The notes below the pieces were generated by a model, which saw nothing but the letters and a program-made list of their open reading frames with translations, searched no databases and was not told where the DNA came from. A stretch of DNA of 64,000 nucleotides from Methylopila jiangsuensis. Lineage in GTDB: Bacteria > Pseudomonadota > Alphaproteobacteria > Rhizobiales > Methylopilaceae. The position numbers and the translations under genes are program-made. This document shows positions 1 to 12,312 of this stretch, piece by piece (the stretch's first letter is position 1; each line of letters opens with the position of its first letter). Location: positions 62,001-126,000 of the forward strand of contig NZ_BSFK01000007.1 in assembly GCF_027922305.1 (NCBI RefSeq), given 5' to 3'.

Positions 1-666
1 GAGCACGCCGTCCACGATGCGCACCAGCACGACGACGCCGAGATAGGCGTCGTACCAGCTGTCCACCAGCATGGCCTTGAGCGGAGCGTCCACGTCGCCC
101 ACAGGCGGCGGCAGGCGCTTCACGATCGCCTCCAGCACCAGATCGATGCCGATGCCGGTCTTGGCGGAGATCGGCACCGCGTCGGAGGCGTCGAGGCCGA
201 TCACCTCCTCGATCTGCTCCTTGATGCGGTCGGGCTCGGCCGCAGGCAGGTCGATCTTGTTCAGGACCGGCACGATCTCGTGGTTGTTGTCCAGCGCCTG
301 ATAGACGTTGGCGAGGGTCTGCGCCTCCACGCCCTGGGAGGCGTCCACCACCAGCAGCGAGCCTTCGCAGGCGGCGAGGCTGCGGGACACCTCATAGGCG
401 AAGTCCACATGGCCCGGCGTGTCCATGAGGTTGAGGATGTAGCTCTTGCCGTCCTCGGCCGTGTAGGTCAGGCGCACGGTCTGCGCCTTGATGGTGATGC
501 CGCGCTCCTTCTCGATCTCCATGGAGTCGAGAACCTGTTCGGTCATCTCGCGCGCCTGAAGCCCGCCGGTCTGCTGGATCAGGCGGTCGGCGAGCGTGGA
601 CTTCCCGTGGTCGATGTGGGCGACGATGGAGAAGTTGCGGATGTTGGTCTGGGGCGCGGCGGTCAT
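1..666 (-). CDS. lepA: Elongation factor 4 (LepA), N-terminal part
   Basis: Ribosome-associated translational GTPase that back-translocates stalled ribosomes. Only the first 222 codons lie in the window; the gene runs off its left edge. The product begins [20 protein letters not shown], giving the G1 loop AHIDHGKST (residues 17-25). It continues with the EF-G-type switch ERGITIK, the G3 motif DTPGHVDF and the G4 motif NKID, in the order expected for a LepA GTP-binding domain. The tract [15 protein letters not shown] is typical of LepA rather than EF-G or TypA. The ATG is the only sensible start ahead of the conserved IRNFSI. Gene and frame are secure; nothing can be said about the C-terminal domains. 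Confidence 0.97.
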   Translation of the reverse strand, partial: MTAAPQTNIRNFSIVAHIDHGKSTLADRLIQQTGGLQAREMTEQVLDSMEIEKERGITIKAQTVRLTYTAEDGKSYILNLMDTPGHVDFAYEVSRSLAACEGSLLVVDASQGVEAQTLANVYQALDNNHEIVPVLNKIDLPAAEPDRIKEQIEEVIGLDASDAVPISAKTGIGIDLVLEAIVKRLPPPVGDVDAPLKAMLVDSWYDAYLGVVVLVRIVDGVL

Positions 667-724
667 GGCCGCGCGGATAGCAGGGACCGCGCGACTCGGC
701 AAGGAGATCAGGGGCCGCGGCGTC

Positions 725-2545
725 TCACAGCGGCGCGCAGGCGGCCTCCAGCCAGCGCGCGGTCGCCGGATCGACCAGCGGGGCGACCTCGGCGAGAACG
801 CGGGCGTGGTAGGCGTCGAGCCAGGCGCGCTCCTCCGGCGTCAGCAGGGCGGGCAGGACGGCGCGGCGGTCGATCGGGGCCAGCGTCAGGGTCTCGAAGC
901 CCAGCATCGGCCGTTCGGCGCCCAAGATCTCCCGCGGCTCCACCAGCACCAGCGTCTCGGTGCGGATGCCGTAATGGCCCTCCCGGTAGTAGCCGGGCTC
1001 GTTGGACAGGATCATGCCCGGTTCCAGCGGCGTGGTTCCGAGCTTGGAGATGCGCTGCGGCCCTTCGTGCACCGAAAGATAGGAGCCGACGCCGTGGCCG
1101 GTGCCGTGGTCGAAGTCGAGCCCGGCCTCCCACAACGGCCGCCGCGCGAAGGCGTCGATCTGGGCGCCGGAGACGCCGCGCGGGAACACCGCGGTGGAGA
1201 TGGCGATGTGGCCCTTCAGCACGCGGGTGAAGCGGTCCTTCATTTCGTCCGAGGCTGCGCCGATCACCACGGTGCGGGTGACGTCGGTGGTGCCGTCCTC
1301 GTACTGGGCGCCGGAATCGATCAGGTAGAAGCCGGGGGTGAGCGGGGCGTCGCTGACGCGGGTGACCCGGTAGTGGGGCAGAGCGGCGTTGGCGCCCGCG
1401 GCGGAGATGGACGGGAAAGACACGTCCTTCAGCTTGCCCGTCTCCCGCCGGAAGCTCTCCAGCGCTTCGGCGCTTGAGATTTCGGTCAGGCCGCCCTCCG
1501 GCGCCTCGGCGTCGAGCCAGGCGAGGAAGCGGCAGAGCGCGGCCGCGTCGCGCCGGTGGGCGGCCCGGGCGCCGGCGATCTCGACCGCGTTCTTCACCGC
1601 CTTCAGCCTGGCGACGGGATCGGCGCCCCGCTGCAGCGTCGCGCCCGCGGCTTCCAGCCGGCGCGCGAAGGACGCCGCGGTGGCGCCGGCGTCGAGCCGC
1701 ACGGTCGCGCCCGCCGCGCCGAGCGCGTCGAGGCCCGCGGGCAGGGCGTTGGGCTCGGCCACGTCCGCCAGCGTCTCCAGAACCACGCGCACGGCGTTGG
1801 AGAGTTTTCGACCGTTGATGTACACGGTCGGCCGTCCTTCGGCCGGGATCACCGCGAAGCCCAGCGGCAGCGGCGTGTGCGCCACGTCCGCGCCTCGGAT
1901 GTTGAAGGTCCAGGCCAGCGCATGGGCGTCGGCGGTGAACAGCGCGTCGGCGCGGGAATCCTTTAGCTCGGAGCGAAGGCGATCCAGCTTGGAGGCGGCG
2001 TCTTCGCCGGCGAAGGCGATGTCGTGCAGCTGCACGGGCGTGGAGGGCGGCGCCGGTCGGTCGATCCATTCGGCGTCGACGGGGTTCTCGTCCAGCGGGA
2101 CCAGCCGGGCGCCGGCGGCGCTCGCAGCCTTTTCCAGCCGCTCCAGCCCCTCAAGCGTGTGCAGCGTGGGATCGTAGCCGATCGTTTGACGGGAGCCCAG
2201 ATTGGCCTTCAGCCAGTCGGCCGGCGTGGTCTCGCCCACGTTCACCGTGGTGAAGGCGGCGGCGTCCACCTGCGTCCGCGCCTGCACGGTGTAGCGCCCA
2301 TCCACGAACAGCGCGGCCCGCTCCTTCAGCACGACGACGAAGCCGTAGGAGCCGGTGAAGCCCGTGAGCCACGCCACCCGCTCGGCGCAGGCCGGCAGGT
2401 ATTCGTTCTGGTGTTCGTCCGCCCGCGGCAGCAGGAAGCCGTCGAGCCCAAGCGCGTCGAGCCGCGCGCGCAGGCGCGCGAGCCGCGGCGCCCCCTGGCC
2501 CGGATCGGCGGTTTCCTCGAACGACTGGAACACGGCTTCGAACAT
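725..2545 (-). CDS. Xaa-Pro aminopeptidase (aminopeptidase P, M24B family)
   Basis: Metallopeptidase that removes an N-terminal residue preceding proline; probably cytoplasmic. The 606-aa length fits the long, eukaryote-like aminopeptidase P with two creatinase-type N-terminal domains and a C-terminal pita-bread domain. The dinuclear metal site is visible in order: Asp in [14 protein letters not shown] (two Asp ligands), His in [16 protein letters not shown], Glu in NEPGYY and Glu in GFETLTL. The reading frame stays open upstream to 2965, but that part is antisense to the next gene. The start chosen is the ATG at 2545, preceded by GAGGAG and followed by the conserved-looking [11 protein letters not shown]. 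It ends 58 bp from the lepA start, on the same strand. Confidence 0.93.
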   Translation of the reverse strand: MFEAVFQSFEETADPGQGAPRLARLRARLDALGLDGFLLPRADEHQNEYLPACAERVAWLTGFTGSYGFVVVLKERAALFVDGRYTVQARTQVDAAAFTTVNVGETTPADWLKANLGSRQTIGYDPTLHTLEGLERLEKAASAAGARLVPLDENPVDAEWIDRPAPPSTPVQLHDIAFAGEDAASKLDRLRSELKDSRADALFTADAHALAWTFNIRGADVAHTPLPLGFAVIPAEGRPTVYINGRKLSNAVRVVLETLADVAEPNALPAGLDALGAAGATVRLDAGATAASFARRLEAAGATLQRGADPVARLKAVKNAVEIAGARAAHRRDAAALCRFLAWLDAEAPEGGLTEISSAEALESFRRETGKLKDVSFPSISAAGANAALPHYRVTRVSDAPLTPGFYLIDSGAQYEDGTTDVTRTVVIGAASDEMKDRFTRVLKGHIAISTAVFPRGVSGAQIDAFARRPLWEAGLDFDHGTGHGVGSYLSVHEGPQRISKLGTTPLEPGMILSNEPGYYREGHYGIRTETLVLVEPREILGAERPMLGFETLTLAPIDRRAVLPALLTPEERAWLDAYHARVLAEVAPLVDPATARWLEAACAPL

Positions 2546-2613
2546 GATGGTCTCCTCGCGCCGACCGGCGTTGTAAGCCAGTTCGGCGCGAGGCGCATCC
2601 GCCCGCGCGGGCG

Positions 2614-3456
2614 TCAGTGCGCCAGCAGCAGCGGGACCGGGCTTTCGCTCAGCATGCGCTGGGTGACGCCGCCGAACAGCCATTCCAGCAGCGAGGAGCG
2701 GGCGAAGGCGCCCATGACGATCAGGTCGGCGCGCACGAGCCCCGCCTGATCGCGCAGGCTCGCGCCCACGTCGTCGCCCGCGGGCAGCTCCTTGACCACG
2801 GCGTTGACGCCGTGGCGGCCGAGCGCGACCGTGAGGTCCGCGCCCGAGGCGCTGCGGGACAGGTCCTTCTCGCCCACATAGCAGACGATCTCCACCGTCT
2901 CGGCGGCGCGCAGCAGCGGCAGGGCGCCGGCGACGGCGCGGGAGGCCGGCTCGCTGCCGTCCCACGCCACCAGCACGGTCCTGCAGGCGAAGGCGTCGAC
3001 GCCCCTGGGCACGACGATGGCGGGGCGTCCGCCGGCGAAGATCAGCGCCCGTAGCAGGCCGCCGTCCACGGAGAGGACGCTCGCATCCGCGTCGAGCAGA
3101 ACGAGGTCGCTGACCCGGGCCTGCGCCAGCAGCCGGTCGCGCAGCTCCGCGTAAGGAAGCTGGGGCGCTTCGGTGACGCAGGCGACGCCGCCGAGCGCCG
3201 CGCCGCGCCGAACCTCGTCCGCCACCTGCTCGGTGAGCGCGCGCAGGCGCTTGTTCTCCGCCGCGATCAGGCCGCCGGCGGTGGCGCCGCCCCGGCCATG
3301 GGGCAGGTCCAGCGGCACCGACGCGGAATGGACCACTAGGCGGGCGTCGGCCGCGGCCGCCAGAGACAGGCCATAGGCGAGCGCGGCCGAGCGTTCGCCC
3401 TCGCCCTCTTCCGTGGCGGCGACGAGGATGGTCTTGACGTTCGCGATCAGCGGCAT
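2614..3456 (-). CDS. Universal stress protein, tandem UspA domains
   Basis: A 280-aa protein made of two UspA folds in tandem, a class of cytoplasmic stress proteins that often bind ATP. The N-terminal half starts with ANVKTILVAATEEGEGE. The second half starts at CRTVLVAWDGSEPASRA and ends with VMGAFARSSLLEWLFGGVTQ, close to the UspA nucleotide-binding pattern of glycines followed by small residues, then SPVPLLLAH. The start at 3456 has a GGAGGA ribosome site; the frame is open upstream to 3543 without one. It lies 68 bp upstream of the aminopeptidase on the same strand, so co-transcription is possible. The stress signal cannot be read from sequence. Confidence 0.9.
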   Translation of the reverse strand: MPLIANVKTILVAATEEGEGERSAALAYGLSLAAAADARLVVHSASVPLDLPHGRGGATAGGLIAAENKRLRALTEQVADEVRRGAALGGVACVTEAPQLPYAELRDRLLAQARVSDLVLLDADASVLSVDGGLLRALIFAGGRPAIVVPRGVDAFACRTVLVAWDGSEPASRAVAGALPLLRAAETVEIVCYVGEKDLSRSASGADLTVALGRHGVNAVVKELPAGDDVGASLRDQAGLVRADLIVMGAFARSSLLEWLFGGVTQRMLSESPVPLLLAH

Positions 3457-3552
3457 GGCGCGTGTCCTCCGAAAGGGTTCGGAGACCGTTCCTGCCGGGG
3501 GCCGCGCGCTCAGCCGATGATCTGGATCAAGCGGCGCGATCACGCTTGCGTG

Positions 3553-4425
3553 TCAGGCGGCGAGCACCAGCGTGGACCAGCCCTCGAGCTGACGCGCGAC
3601 GACGAGGTTGAGGCCCTGCGCCCGGTAGGCGTCGAGCACGCGCTCCTCCTCATGGGTCATCAGGCCGGAGAGCACCACCCGGCCGTCCTCCGCCAGATGG
3701 CGCTTCACGTCGGGCGCGAGCTCCACCAGCGGGCCGGCCAGGATGTTGGCGACGATCAGGTCGAACGGCCCGCGTTCGGCGAAGACCGGATGGTCGAAAC
3801 CGGTGGCGTGAACCGCCTCCACGAAGGCGCCGGCGCCGTTGGCCTCGGCGTTCTCGGCCGCGATCTGGACCGACATCTCGTCGATGTCGGTGGCGAGCAC
3901 GGGGCCGCGCTGGGCGAGCGCCACCGCGATGGCGAGCACGGCGGTGCCGGCGCCGAGATCGAGCACGCGCTCGAAGCGGCGCTCGGTCAGCAGCTCGTCC
4001 AGCGCCAGCAGGCAGCCCCGGGTGGTGCCGTGATGGCCGGTGCCGAAGGCGAGCGCGGCCTCGATCTCGATGCCGATGGCGTCCGCCGGGATCTTGTCGC
4101 GATCGTGGGAGCCGTAGACCACGAACCGGCCGGCGGGCACGGGGGCCAGGCCTTCGAGGCTCTTCGCCACCCAGTCCGCCTCCTCGATCGCGTCGGCCTC
4201 GATGCGAAGCCCCGCGCTTTCCGGCCCGAGCGCCTCCCGCAGCGCCGCGGCCAGCTCCTCGGCGGTGGCGTCCGGGCCGCCGTAGACCTCCACCGCCCAC
4301 TCATCCTTGGCGGTCTCGAACGCGGAGACGGAGGCCTCGCCGAAGGGGAAGGCGTCCTCCAGCACGTCGGCCACGCGCTTGGCGGTGGCTTCGTCGAGAC
4401 GCAGGCGGACGAGCGGGGTGGACAT
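3553..4425 (-). CDS. prmA: Ribosomal protein L11 methyltransferase
   Basis: SAM-dependent methyltransferase that trimethylates ribosomal protein L11. The 290-aa product has an N-terminal alpha/beta substrate-recognition domain and a C-terminal class I methyltransferase domain. The SAM-binding motif I is DLGAGTAVLAIAVA, followed by the acidic strand-end motif in ATDIDEMSVQIAAENA and the PrmA-type catalytic-loop sequence VANILAGPLVEL. GTGHHGTTRGCLLAL is the usual PrmA segment before motif I (GTGxHxTT). The ATG at 4425, followed by STPLVRLRLDE, has a purine-rich GGGAG upstream; a longer frame to 4464 lacks one. It is a single gene on the minus strand, 96 bp from the stress-protein gene. Confidence 0.95.
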   Translation of the reverse strand: MSTPLVRLRLDEATAKRVADVLEDAFPFGEASVSAFETAKDEWAVEVYGGPDATAEELAAALREALGPESAGLRIEADAIEEADWVAKSLEGLAPVPAGRFVVYGSHDRDKIPADAIGIEIEAALAFGTGHHGTTRGCLLALDELLTERRFERVLDLGAGTAVLAIAVALAQRGPVLATDIDEMSVQIAAENAEANGAGAFVEAVHATGFDHPVFAERGPFDLIVANILAGPLVELAPDVKRHLAEDGRVVLSGLMTHEEERVLDAYRAQGLNLVVARQLEGWSTLVLAA

Positions 4426-4520
4426 GGGCGGCTCCCGTAATGGCGGCCGACCGGCCGCGGGCACGCTTATGGACGGAAATTCCGGTCGCGCAAGGGCGCA
4501 GGGGCCGCGCCTGAACGCGC

Positions 4521-4551
4521 GAAGGCCGGCGGAGGGCGTCCGCCGGCCTTC
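4521..4551 (-). terminator. Hairpin terminator downstream of ugd
   Basis: A perfect 13-bp stem (4521-4533 pairing with 4539-4551) with a 5-nt loop lies 26 bp past the UDP-glucose dehydrogenase stop. Only a short run of uridines follows, so termination may be imperfect. Its position between two minus-strand genes suggests it separates ugd from prmA transcription. Confidence 0.7.
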
Positions 4552-4576
4552 GGAGACGATGCGGATCAGGTCGCGA

Positions 4577-5881
4577 TCAGCCGATGCCGACGCCCTGATA
4601 CTGGAAGCCGCGCTCGATCATGTCTTCCTTGCGGTAGACGTTGCGCAGGTCGACCACGACCGGGGACTTGAGCAGGCTCTTCACGCGGGTCAGGTCGAGC
4701 GCGCGGAACTGGTCCCATTCGGTCAGGATCACCAGCGCGTCCGCGCCGTCGATCGCCGAATAGGCGTCGTCCACATAAGCGACGTTGGGCAGGTGCGGCT
4801 TGGCCTGGGCCATGGACTCGGGGTCGTAGGCCTTCACCTTGGCGCCGGCCGCTTCGAGCGCCGGGATGATGGCGAGCGAGGGCGCCTCGCGCATGTCGTC
4901 GGTGTTCGGCTTGAAGGCGAGGCCCAGAACGCCCACGGTCTTGCCCGAGAGGTCGCCGCCGAGCGCGTCCTTGATCCGCTCCGCCATGGCGAGCTTGCGG
5001 GCCTCGTTCACCTCCTCGACCATCTCGACGATCTTGATGGGGGTGCCGAAGTCGCGGCCGGTGCGCACCAGCGCGCGGGTGTCCTTGGGGAAGCACGAGC
5101 CGCCAAAGCCGGGGCCGGCGTGCAGGAACTTGGAGCCGATGCGGCCGTCGAGGCCGATGCCGCGGGCCACTTCCTGAACGTTCGCGCCGGCCTTCTCGCA
5201 GAGATCGGCGATCTCGTTGATGAAGGTGATCTTGGTGGCGAGGAAGGCGTTGGCGGCGTACTTGATCAGTTCGGCGGTGCGGCGGCCGGTGAACACCAGC
5301 GGCGCCACGTTGAGGTAGAGCGGGCGGTACAGCTCCTCCATCACGTCCTTGGCGCGCTCGTCCTCGACGCCGACCACGATGCGGTCCGGGCGCTTGAAGT
5401 CGCCGATGGCGTTGCCTTCGCGCAGGAATTCCGGGTTGGAGGCCACGGAGACGTCCGCGTCCGGGCGGGTCTCCTTGATGATGCGGGCGACCTCGTCGCC
5501 GGTGCCGACCGGAACCGTCGACTTGTCCACGACCACGGTGTAGCCGTCGACCGCCTTGGCGATCTGACGGGCGGCCTCGTAGACGTAGGTCAGGTCCGCA
5601 TGGCCGTCGCCGCGCCGCGACGGGGTGCCGACCGCGATGAACACCGCGGCGGCGTCCTTCACGGCGGGTCCGAGATCGGTGGTGAAGGTGAGGCGGCCGG
5701 CTTCCACGTTGCGGGCGACCAGATCGTCGAGGCCGGGCTCGTAGATCGGCATGACGCCGTTCTTCAGCCCTTCGATCTTGGCGGCGTCGGTGTCGACGCA
5801 GGTGACTTCATGTCCGAAGTCCGCGAAGCAGGCGCCCGAAACAAGCCCCACATAGCCAGAACCGATCATCGTGACGCGCAT
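4577..5881 (-). CDS. ugd: UDP-glucose 6-dehydrogenase
   Basis: Oxidises UDP-glucose to UDP-glucuronate with two NAD+, supplying a precursor for exopolysaccharide and envelope sugars. The 434-aa length is standard. The N-terminal NAD-binding fold is MRVTMIGSGYVGLVSGACFA, with the acidic residue of CVDTD at the end of beta-2. The catalytic cysteine lies in GFGGSCFPKDTRAL, and the C-terminal UDP-binding domain contains VLGLAFKPNTDDMREAPS. The ATG at 5881 follows an AGGGGGA ribosome site and sits exactly at the Rossmann strand; upstream codons open to 6244 are not used. About 260 bp upstream separate it from glgA, enough for its own promoter. Confidence 0.96.
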   Translation of the reverse strand: MRVTMIGSGYVGLVSGACFADFGHEVTCVDTDAAKIEGLKNGVMPIYEPGLDDLVARNVEAGRLTFTTDLGPAVKDAAAVFIAVGTPSRRGDGHADLTYVYEAARQIAKAVDGYTVVVDKSTVPVGTGDEVARIIKETRPDADVSVASNPEFLREGNAIGDFKRPDRIVVGVEDERAKDVMEELYRPLYLNVAPLVFTGRRTAELIKYAANAFLATKITFINEIADLCEKAGANVQEVARGIGLDGRIGSKFLHAGPGFGGSCFPKDTRALVRTGRDFGTPIKIVEMVEEVNEARKLAMAERIKDALGGDLSGKTVGVLGLAFKPNTDDMREAPSLAIIPALEAAGAKVKAYDPESMAQAKPHLPNVAYVDDAYSAIDGADALVILTEWDQFRALDLTRVKSLLKSPVVVDLRNVYRKEDMIERGFQYQGVGIG

Positions 5882-6141
5882 GCGGCCATCGTCCCCCTGA
5901 GGTCCAAGGCGCCGGGGCCGTTCTGGGCGTCCAGCCCCACCCGGCGCGCCGCTCTCACGCGAGCGGCCCTTCGTCTTAAGAGAGCCCCTTCGCAAACGCA
6001 ACACAGGCCGGTGATCGCCGCAGGGCTGCCTGGGATCGCCCCGCGCACGGCCGCTGGAGCGCAAGGCTTTGAACGAAAAGACGGGTTCGGGCCGGGACGC
6101 CGCCCGCTCCGGCGCGACGTCGCGCCGCGCTGGACGGAATG

Positions 6142-7584
6142 TCAGACCGGTCCGGCGAGGCGGCGGTAGAGATCGGCGTAGACGGCCGCGGAGGCGTTCC
6201 ACGACACGTCCGAGCGCATGCCGTTGCGCTGGATTCGACGCCATGTCTCGGGCTCTGCGTGCAGCGCCGCGACCCGGCGCAGCGCCGCCTCCAGCGCGGC
6301 CTGATCGCCGCTCGGAAACTGCAGCCCTGTGGCGACGCCGGCTGCGAGCGCGGCCGGATTGGCGTCGATCACCGTGTCGGCGAGCCCGCCCACCCGCGCC
6401 ACCACCGGCACGGCGCCGTAGCGCAGGGCGCAGAGCTGGGTCAGCCCGCAGGGCTCGAAGCGCGAGGGCACGAGAACGGCGTCCGCGCCCGCCTGCAGCA
6501 GATGGGCGCGGCGCTCGTCATAGCCGATGAAGGCGCCGATCCGGCCCGGATTGGCCTCCGCAAGGGCCCGGAAGCGGTCTTCCAGCCAGGCCTCGCCCGA
6601 GCCGATCAGCGCCAGAGAGCCGCCGCTCTCCAGCAGAGTCGGCGCAGCCTCCGCCAGCAGGTCGAGCCCCTTCTGGCTCGACAGCCGGCTGACCACGCCG
6701 AACAGCGGCCCGTCGCCCAGATCGAGCCCGAAGCTCTGGGCGAGCGCCCGGCGCGACGCCTCTCGGCCTTCCAGATTGGCCGCGGAGAACGGCGCCGGCA
6801 GCGCCGAATCCGCCTCCGGGTTCCACACGTTGGTGTCGATGCCGTTGAGGATGCCGGACACGTCCGCCGCCCGCGCCCTGAGCAGCCCGTCAAGGCCGAG
6901 TCCTGCGTCCGGCTGCAGGATCTCGCAGGCGTAGGTTGGGGAGACGGTGGTAATGTGGTCGGCGAACTGGAGCGCGGCCTTCAGGAACCCGACGCCGCCG
7001 AAATACTCCACGCCTTCGATGGCCATGGCCTCGGGCGGCAGGCGCAGCGCCTCGCGCATGGATTCCGGGAACCAGCCCTGGAACGCCATGTTATGGATGG
7101 TGGCGACCGTCTTCGGCCGGGGGCCGGGGCCGTAGGCGAGATAGGCGCCCGCAAGCCCCGCCTGCCAGTCGTGCAGGTGCACGATCTGCGGCGCCGGCAG
7201 GGATGCGGCGCCCCGCCCGATTTCCGCGGCCGCATAGCCCAGCGCGGCGAAACGGAAGGCGTTGTCCGCCCAGTCGCTTCCGTCGGGGCCGGCGTAGAGG
7301 CCGCCGTCGCGGGCGTAGAGATGGGGCGCGTCGAGGACGAGCAGATCAAGGCCCCTGGCGGTCGCCGCCAGAATGCGCGCCGGACCGCCGAACAGGTCGT
7401 CGAACCGGGCCACCACCGCGCCGTCGATGAGCGCCGCCATCACCGCCGGATAGCCGGGCAGCAGCGTTCGCACCGCGACGCCGTGGGGCGCGAGCGCGCC
7501 GGGCAGCGCGCCCGCCACATCCGCGAGCCCTCCGGTTTTCACGAGCGGGATGACTTCGGACGCGACGGCGAGGACGGAGGTCAT
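6142..7584 (-). CDS. glgA: Glycogen synthase (ADP-glucose type)
   Basis: GT5 glycosyltransferase that extends alpha-1,4-glucan using ADP-glucose. The 480-aa product has the diagnostic N-terminal ADP-glucose-binding loop VKTGGLADVAGALP. A second conserved block is YDERRAHLLQAGADAVLVPSRFEPCGL near the C-terminus, carrying the catalytic Glu of FEPCGLTQL. HLHDWQAGLAGAYL and TIHNMAFQGWFP are typical bacterial GlgA blocks. It is the last gene of a leftward glgP-glgC-(unknown)-glgA block, 42 bp after the unknown gene, so co-transcription is likely. No branching enzyme, debranching enzyme or phosphoglucomutase gene is visible in the window. Confidence 0.96.
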   Translation of the reverse strand: MTSVLAVASEVIPLVKTGGLADVAGALPGALAPHGVAVRTLLPGYPAVMAALIDGAVVARFDDLFGGPARILAATARGLDLLVLDAPHLYARDGGLYAGPDGSDWADNAFRFAALGYAAAEIGRGAASLPAPQIVHLHDWQAGLAGAYLAYGPGPRPKTVATIHNMAFQGWFPESMREALRLPPEAMAIEGVEYFGGVGFLKAALQFADHITTVSPTYACEILQPDAGLGLDGLLRARAADVSGILNGIDTNVWNPEADSALPAPFSAANLEGREASRRALAQSFGLDLGDGPLFGVVSRLSSQKGLDLLAEAAPTLLESGGSLALIGSGEAWLEDRFRALAEANPGRIGAFIGYDERRAHLLQAGADAVLVPSRFEPCGLTQLCALRYGAVPVVARVGGLADTVIDANPAALAAGVATGLQFPSGDQAALEAALRRVAALHAEPETWRRIQRNGMRSDVSWNASAAVYADLYRRLAGPV

Positions 7585-7626
7585 GGGAACCTGGAAAAGA
7601 AGCCTGTGCGACGTAACCCTAGCTGC

Positions 7627-8286
7627 TCAAATCCTGTCAGGCGAGGGCGGCCGAGGCGGCGTCTGAGGGTTTTGTGGCGCGGCTGGGCTGGATCGCCCGC
7701 AAGGAGCGTCCTGTCGCTCTCCGACGCTGATCCAAGCGCTTCTGTTGTCGGGATCGAAAGCCAGCATGACGACGGTCTGGCAATTGCGCGCGTTGCGCGT
7801 CGTCGACCGGGCGAGAAGCAGGACCAGCGGATGAATCTGGTCGATATGAGGCGTTTCGTAGAGTGAGTCCGCGATCATGTCTCGGCGCAGCAGCAGAAAC
7901 GTCCGGATCAGGGCCGCCTGTTCCATATTGGTCAGGGCGTCGTAAGTCGTGGCGAGGACGACCCTGCATTTGCGCTGTCCGGTCGGATTGCGCGCCACGT
8001 CGTTCTCGATGATCGCGAAGCGGCCGCCGTCTTCTCTCCAGGCGTTTTCGCGTTCTGGTCGAAATCCCCGATCGGCTCTCAACCCGGCCGGCGGCGCATA
8101 AGGCTTGAGGTCCGCGGTGTTCAAAGGCGTTCCATGCTCGATCGAGGCGATGCAGCGCTCCGCAAGATCCCGCCATTCGGCGCTGACGCGGTCGCGCGGC
8201 TCCCGCTCCATCAGCGCGCGAGCGCCGAGTCCCACGGCGAAGCCTCCGATGAGGATCGCCGCCCATACCCGAACGCGGAAGCCCAA
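7627..8286 (-). CDS. Unknown membrane-anchored protein inside the glycogen block
   Basis: I do not recognise this 219-aa product. It has one N-terminal hydrophobic helix (about residues 6-25, VRVWAAILIGGFAVGLGARA) with few charges, so it is either anchored or secreted, with the remainder probably periplasmic. The body contains three cysteines (in AERCIAS, RKCRVVL and RNCQTVV) and a Pro-rich, presumably disordered tail. The start is a TTG three bases after the glgC stop, which argues for translational coupling to glgC. Codon use is somewhat less GC-extreme than in glgA or glgC. Its place between glgC and glgA suggests a recent insertion or a lineage-specific partner; no function should be inferred from position alone. 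Confidence 0.7.
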   Translation of the reverse strand: MGFRVRVWAAILIGGFAVGLGARALMEREPRDRVSAEWRDLAERCIASIEHGTPLNTADLKPYAPPAGLRADRGFRPERENAWREDGGRFAIIENDVARNPTGQRKCRVVLATTYDALTNMEQAALIRTFLLLRRDMIADSLYETPHIDQIHPLVLLLARSTTRNARNCQTVVMLAFDPDNRSAWISVGERQDAPCGRSSPAAPQNPQTPPRPPSPDRI

Positions 8287-8289
8287 AGG

Positions 8290-9561
8290 TCAGAGCCTGT
8301 CGATCATCGACTGGGTGATCAGGCAGACGCCCTTCTTGGTGCGGCGGAAGCGCTGGGCGTCGAGCTTGGGATCCTCGCCGACGACGAGCTTTTCGGGGAT
8401 CTTCACGCCGCGGTCGATCACCACGTTCTTCAGCCGGGCGTGGCGGCCGATGTCCACGTAAGGCAGCACGACCGCCCGCTCCACCTCGGCGAAGGAGTTG
8501 GCGCGCACGCCCGTGAACAGCAGCGACTCCTTCACCCCCGCGCCGGAGACGATGCAGCCGCCTGACACCAGCGACGACACCGCGCGGCCGCGCCGCTCCT
8601 CGGTGTCGTGGATGAACTTCGCCGGCGGCGTGATCTCGGCGAAGGTCCAGATCGGCCACTCGTGATCGTAGAGGTCGAGCGCCGGGATGAAGTCGGTGAG
8701 GTCGATGTTGGCCTCGAAATAGGCGTCCACCGTGCCCACGTCCCGCCAGTAGGGCTCTCCCTCCTTGCTGGAGCGCACGCAGGATGTGGAGAAGTGGTGC
8801 GCCACCGCTTTGCCGTTCTTCACGATCTCCGGGATGATGTCCTTGCCGAAGTCATGGGACGAGTTCGGATCCGCCGCATCCTTGCGCAGCAGGTCGAACA
8901 GGAACGCGGTGTCGAAGACGTAGATGCCCATGCTGGCGAGCGCCACGTCCGGCTTGCCGGGCATGGGCGGCGGGTCCTTGGGCTTCTCCAGGAAGTCGAC
9001 GACGCGGTTGGCCGCGTCCACATGCATCACGCCGAAGCCCGAAGCCTCCGCGCGCGGCACCTCGAGGCAGCCGATGGTGACGTCGGCGCCGCTCTCCACA
9101 TGCTGGGCGAGCATCAGCTCGTAATCCATCTTGTAGATGTGGTCGCCGGCCAGGATCACCATGTGGCGCGGGGCGTAGTCCTCGATGATGTCGAGGTTCT
9201 GATAGACCGCGTCGGCGGTGCCGAGATACCAGGCCTCCTCCGACACCCGCTGGCTCGCGGGCAGGATGTCGAAGCTCTCGTTGCGCTCGGTGCGGAAGAA
9301 GTTCCAGCCGCGCTGCAGGTGGCGGATGAGGCTGTGGGCCTTGTACTGGGTCGCGACGCCGATGCGGCGGATGCCGGAGTTGAGCGCGTTCGAGAGCGCG
9401 AAGTCGATGATGCGGGTCTTGCCGCCGAAATAGACCGCGGGCTTGGCGCGCCGGTCGGTCAGCTCCATCAGGCGCGAGCCGCGCCCGCCCGCGAGCACAT
9501 AGGCCATGGCTCCGCGCGCATAGGGCGGACCGAGCGGCGTTTTCGCGACCATCAGGCGCAT
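8290..9561 (-). CDS. glgC: Glucose-1-phosphate adenylyltransferase
   Basis: Makes ADP-glucose from ATP and glucose-1-phosphate, the committed step of bacterial glycogen synthesis. The 423-aa product has the nucleotidyltransferase signature [23 protein letters not shown], then [19 protein letters not shown]. The central [14 protein letters not shown] loop carries the catalytic Asp. A C-terminal left-handed beta-helix is indicated by hexapeptide-like repeats around [21 protein letters not shown]. The start at 9561 gives [21 protein letters not shown], similar to other alphaproteobacterial GlgC N-termini. It lies 103 bp downstream of glgP on the same strand. Confidence 0.97.
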   Translation of the reverse strand: MRLMVAKTPLGPPYARGAMAYVLAGGRGSRLMELTDRRAKPAVYFGGKTRIIDFALSNALNSGIRRIGVATQYKAHSLIRHLQRGWNFFRTERNESFDILPASQRVSEEAWYLGTADAVYQNLDIIEDYAPRHMVILAGDHIYKMDYELMLAQHVESGADVTIGCLEVPRAEASGFGVMHVDAANRVVDFLEKPKDPPPMPGKPDVALASMGIYVFDTAFLFDLLRKDAADPNSSHDFGKDIIPEIVKNGKAVAHHFSTSCVRSSKEGEPYWRDVGTVDAYFEANIDLTDFIPALDLYDHEWPIWTFAEITPPAKFIHDTEERRGRAVSSLVSGGCIVSGAGVKESLLFTGVRANSFAEVERAVVLPYVDIGRHARLKNVVIDRGVKIPEKLVVGEDPKLDAQRFRRTKKGVCLITQSMIDRL

Positions 9562-9664
9562 TCCCCCTTGAGCATCATCAGCCGGACGTCCTCGCCGCCG
9601 CGCTTATCGCGCCGACGGCGGGCGTCCGTTCGTCATCCGTCCTGGCGTAAAGATAGCGGACGGA

Positions 9665-12175
<2,511 letters not shown>

Positions 12176-12312
12176 GCGAGGTCTCCCGCTGCTTTGCGCC
12201 ATCGCCGGCGCCGTCCGCGCCAGTGAGGCATGACCGTTCCCGCATGGCAAATGCCGCAATGCGGTAGAGGCGCCTAAATTCTGTGCGACCTTTGCGCGCG
12301 CCCAGTCTGGCG

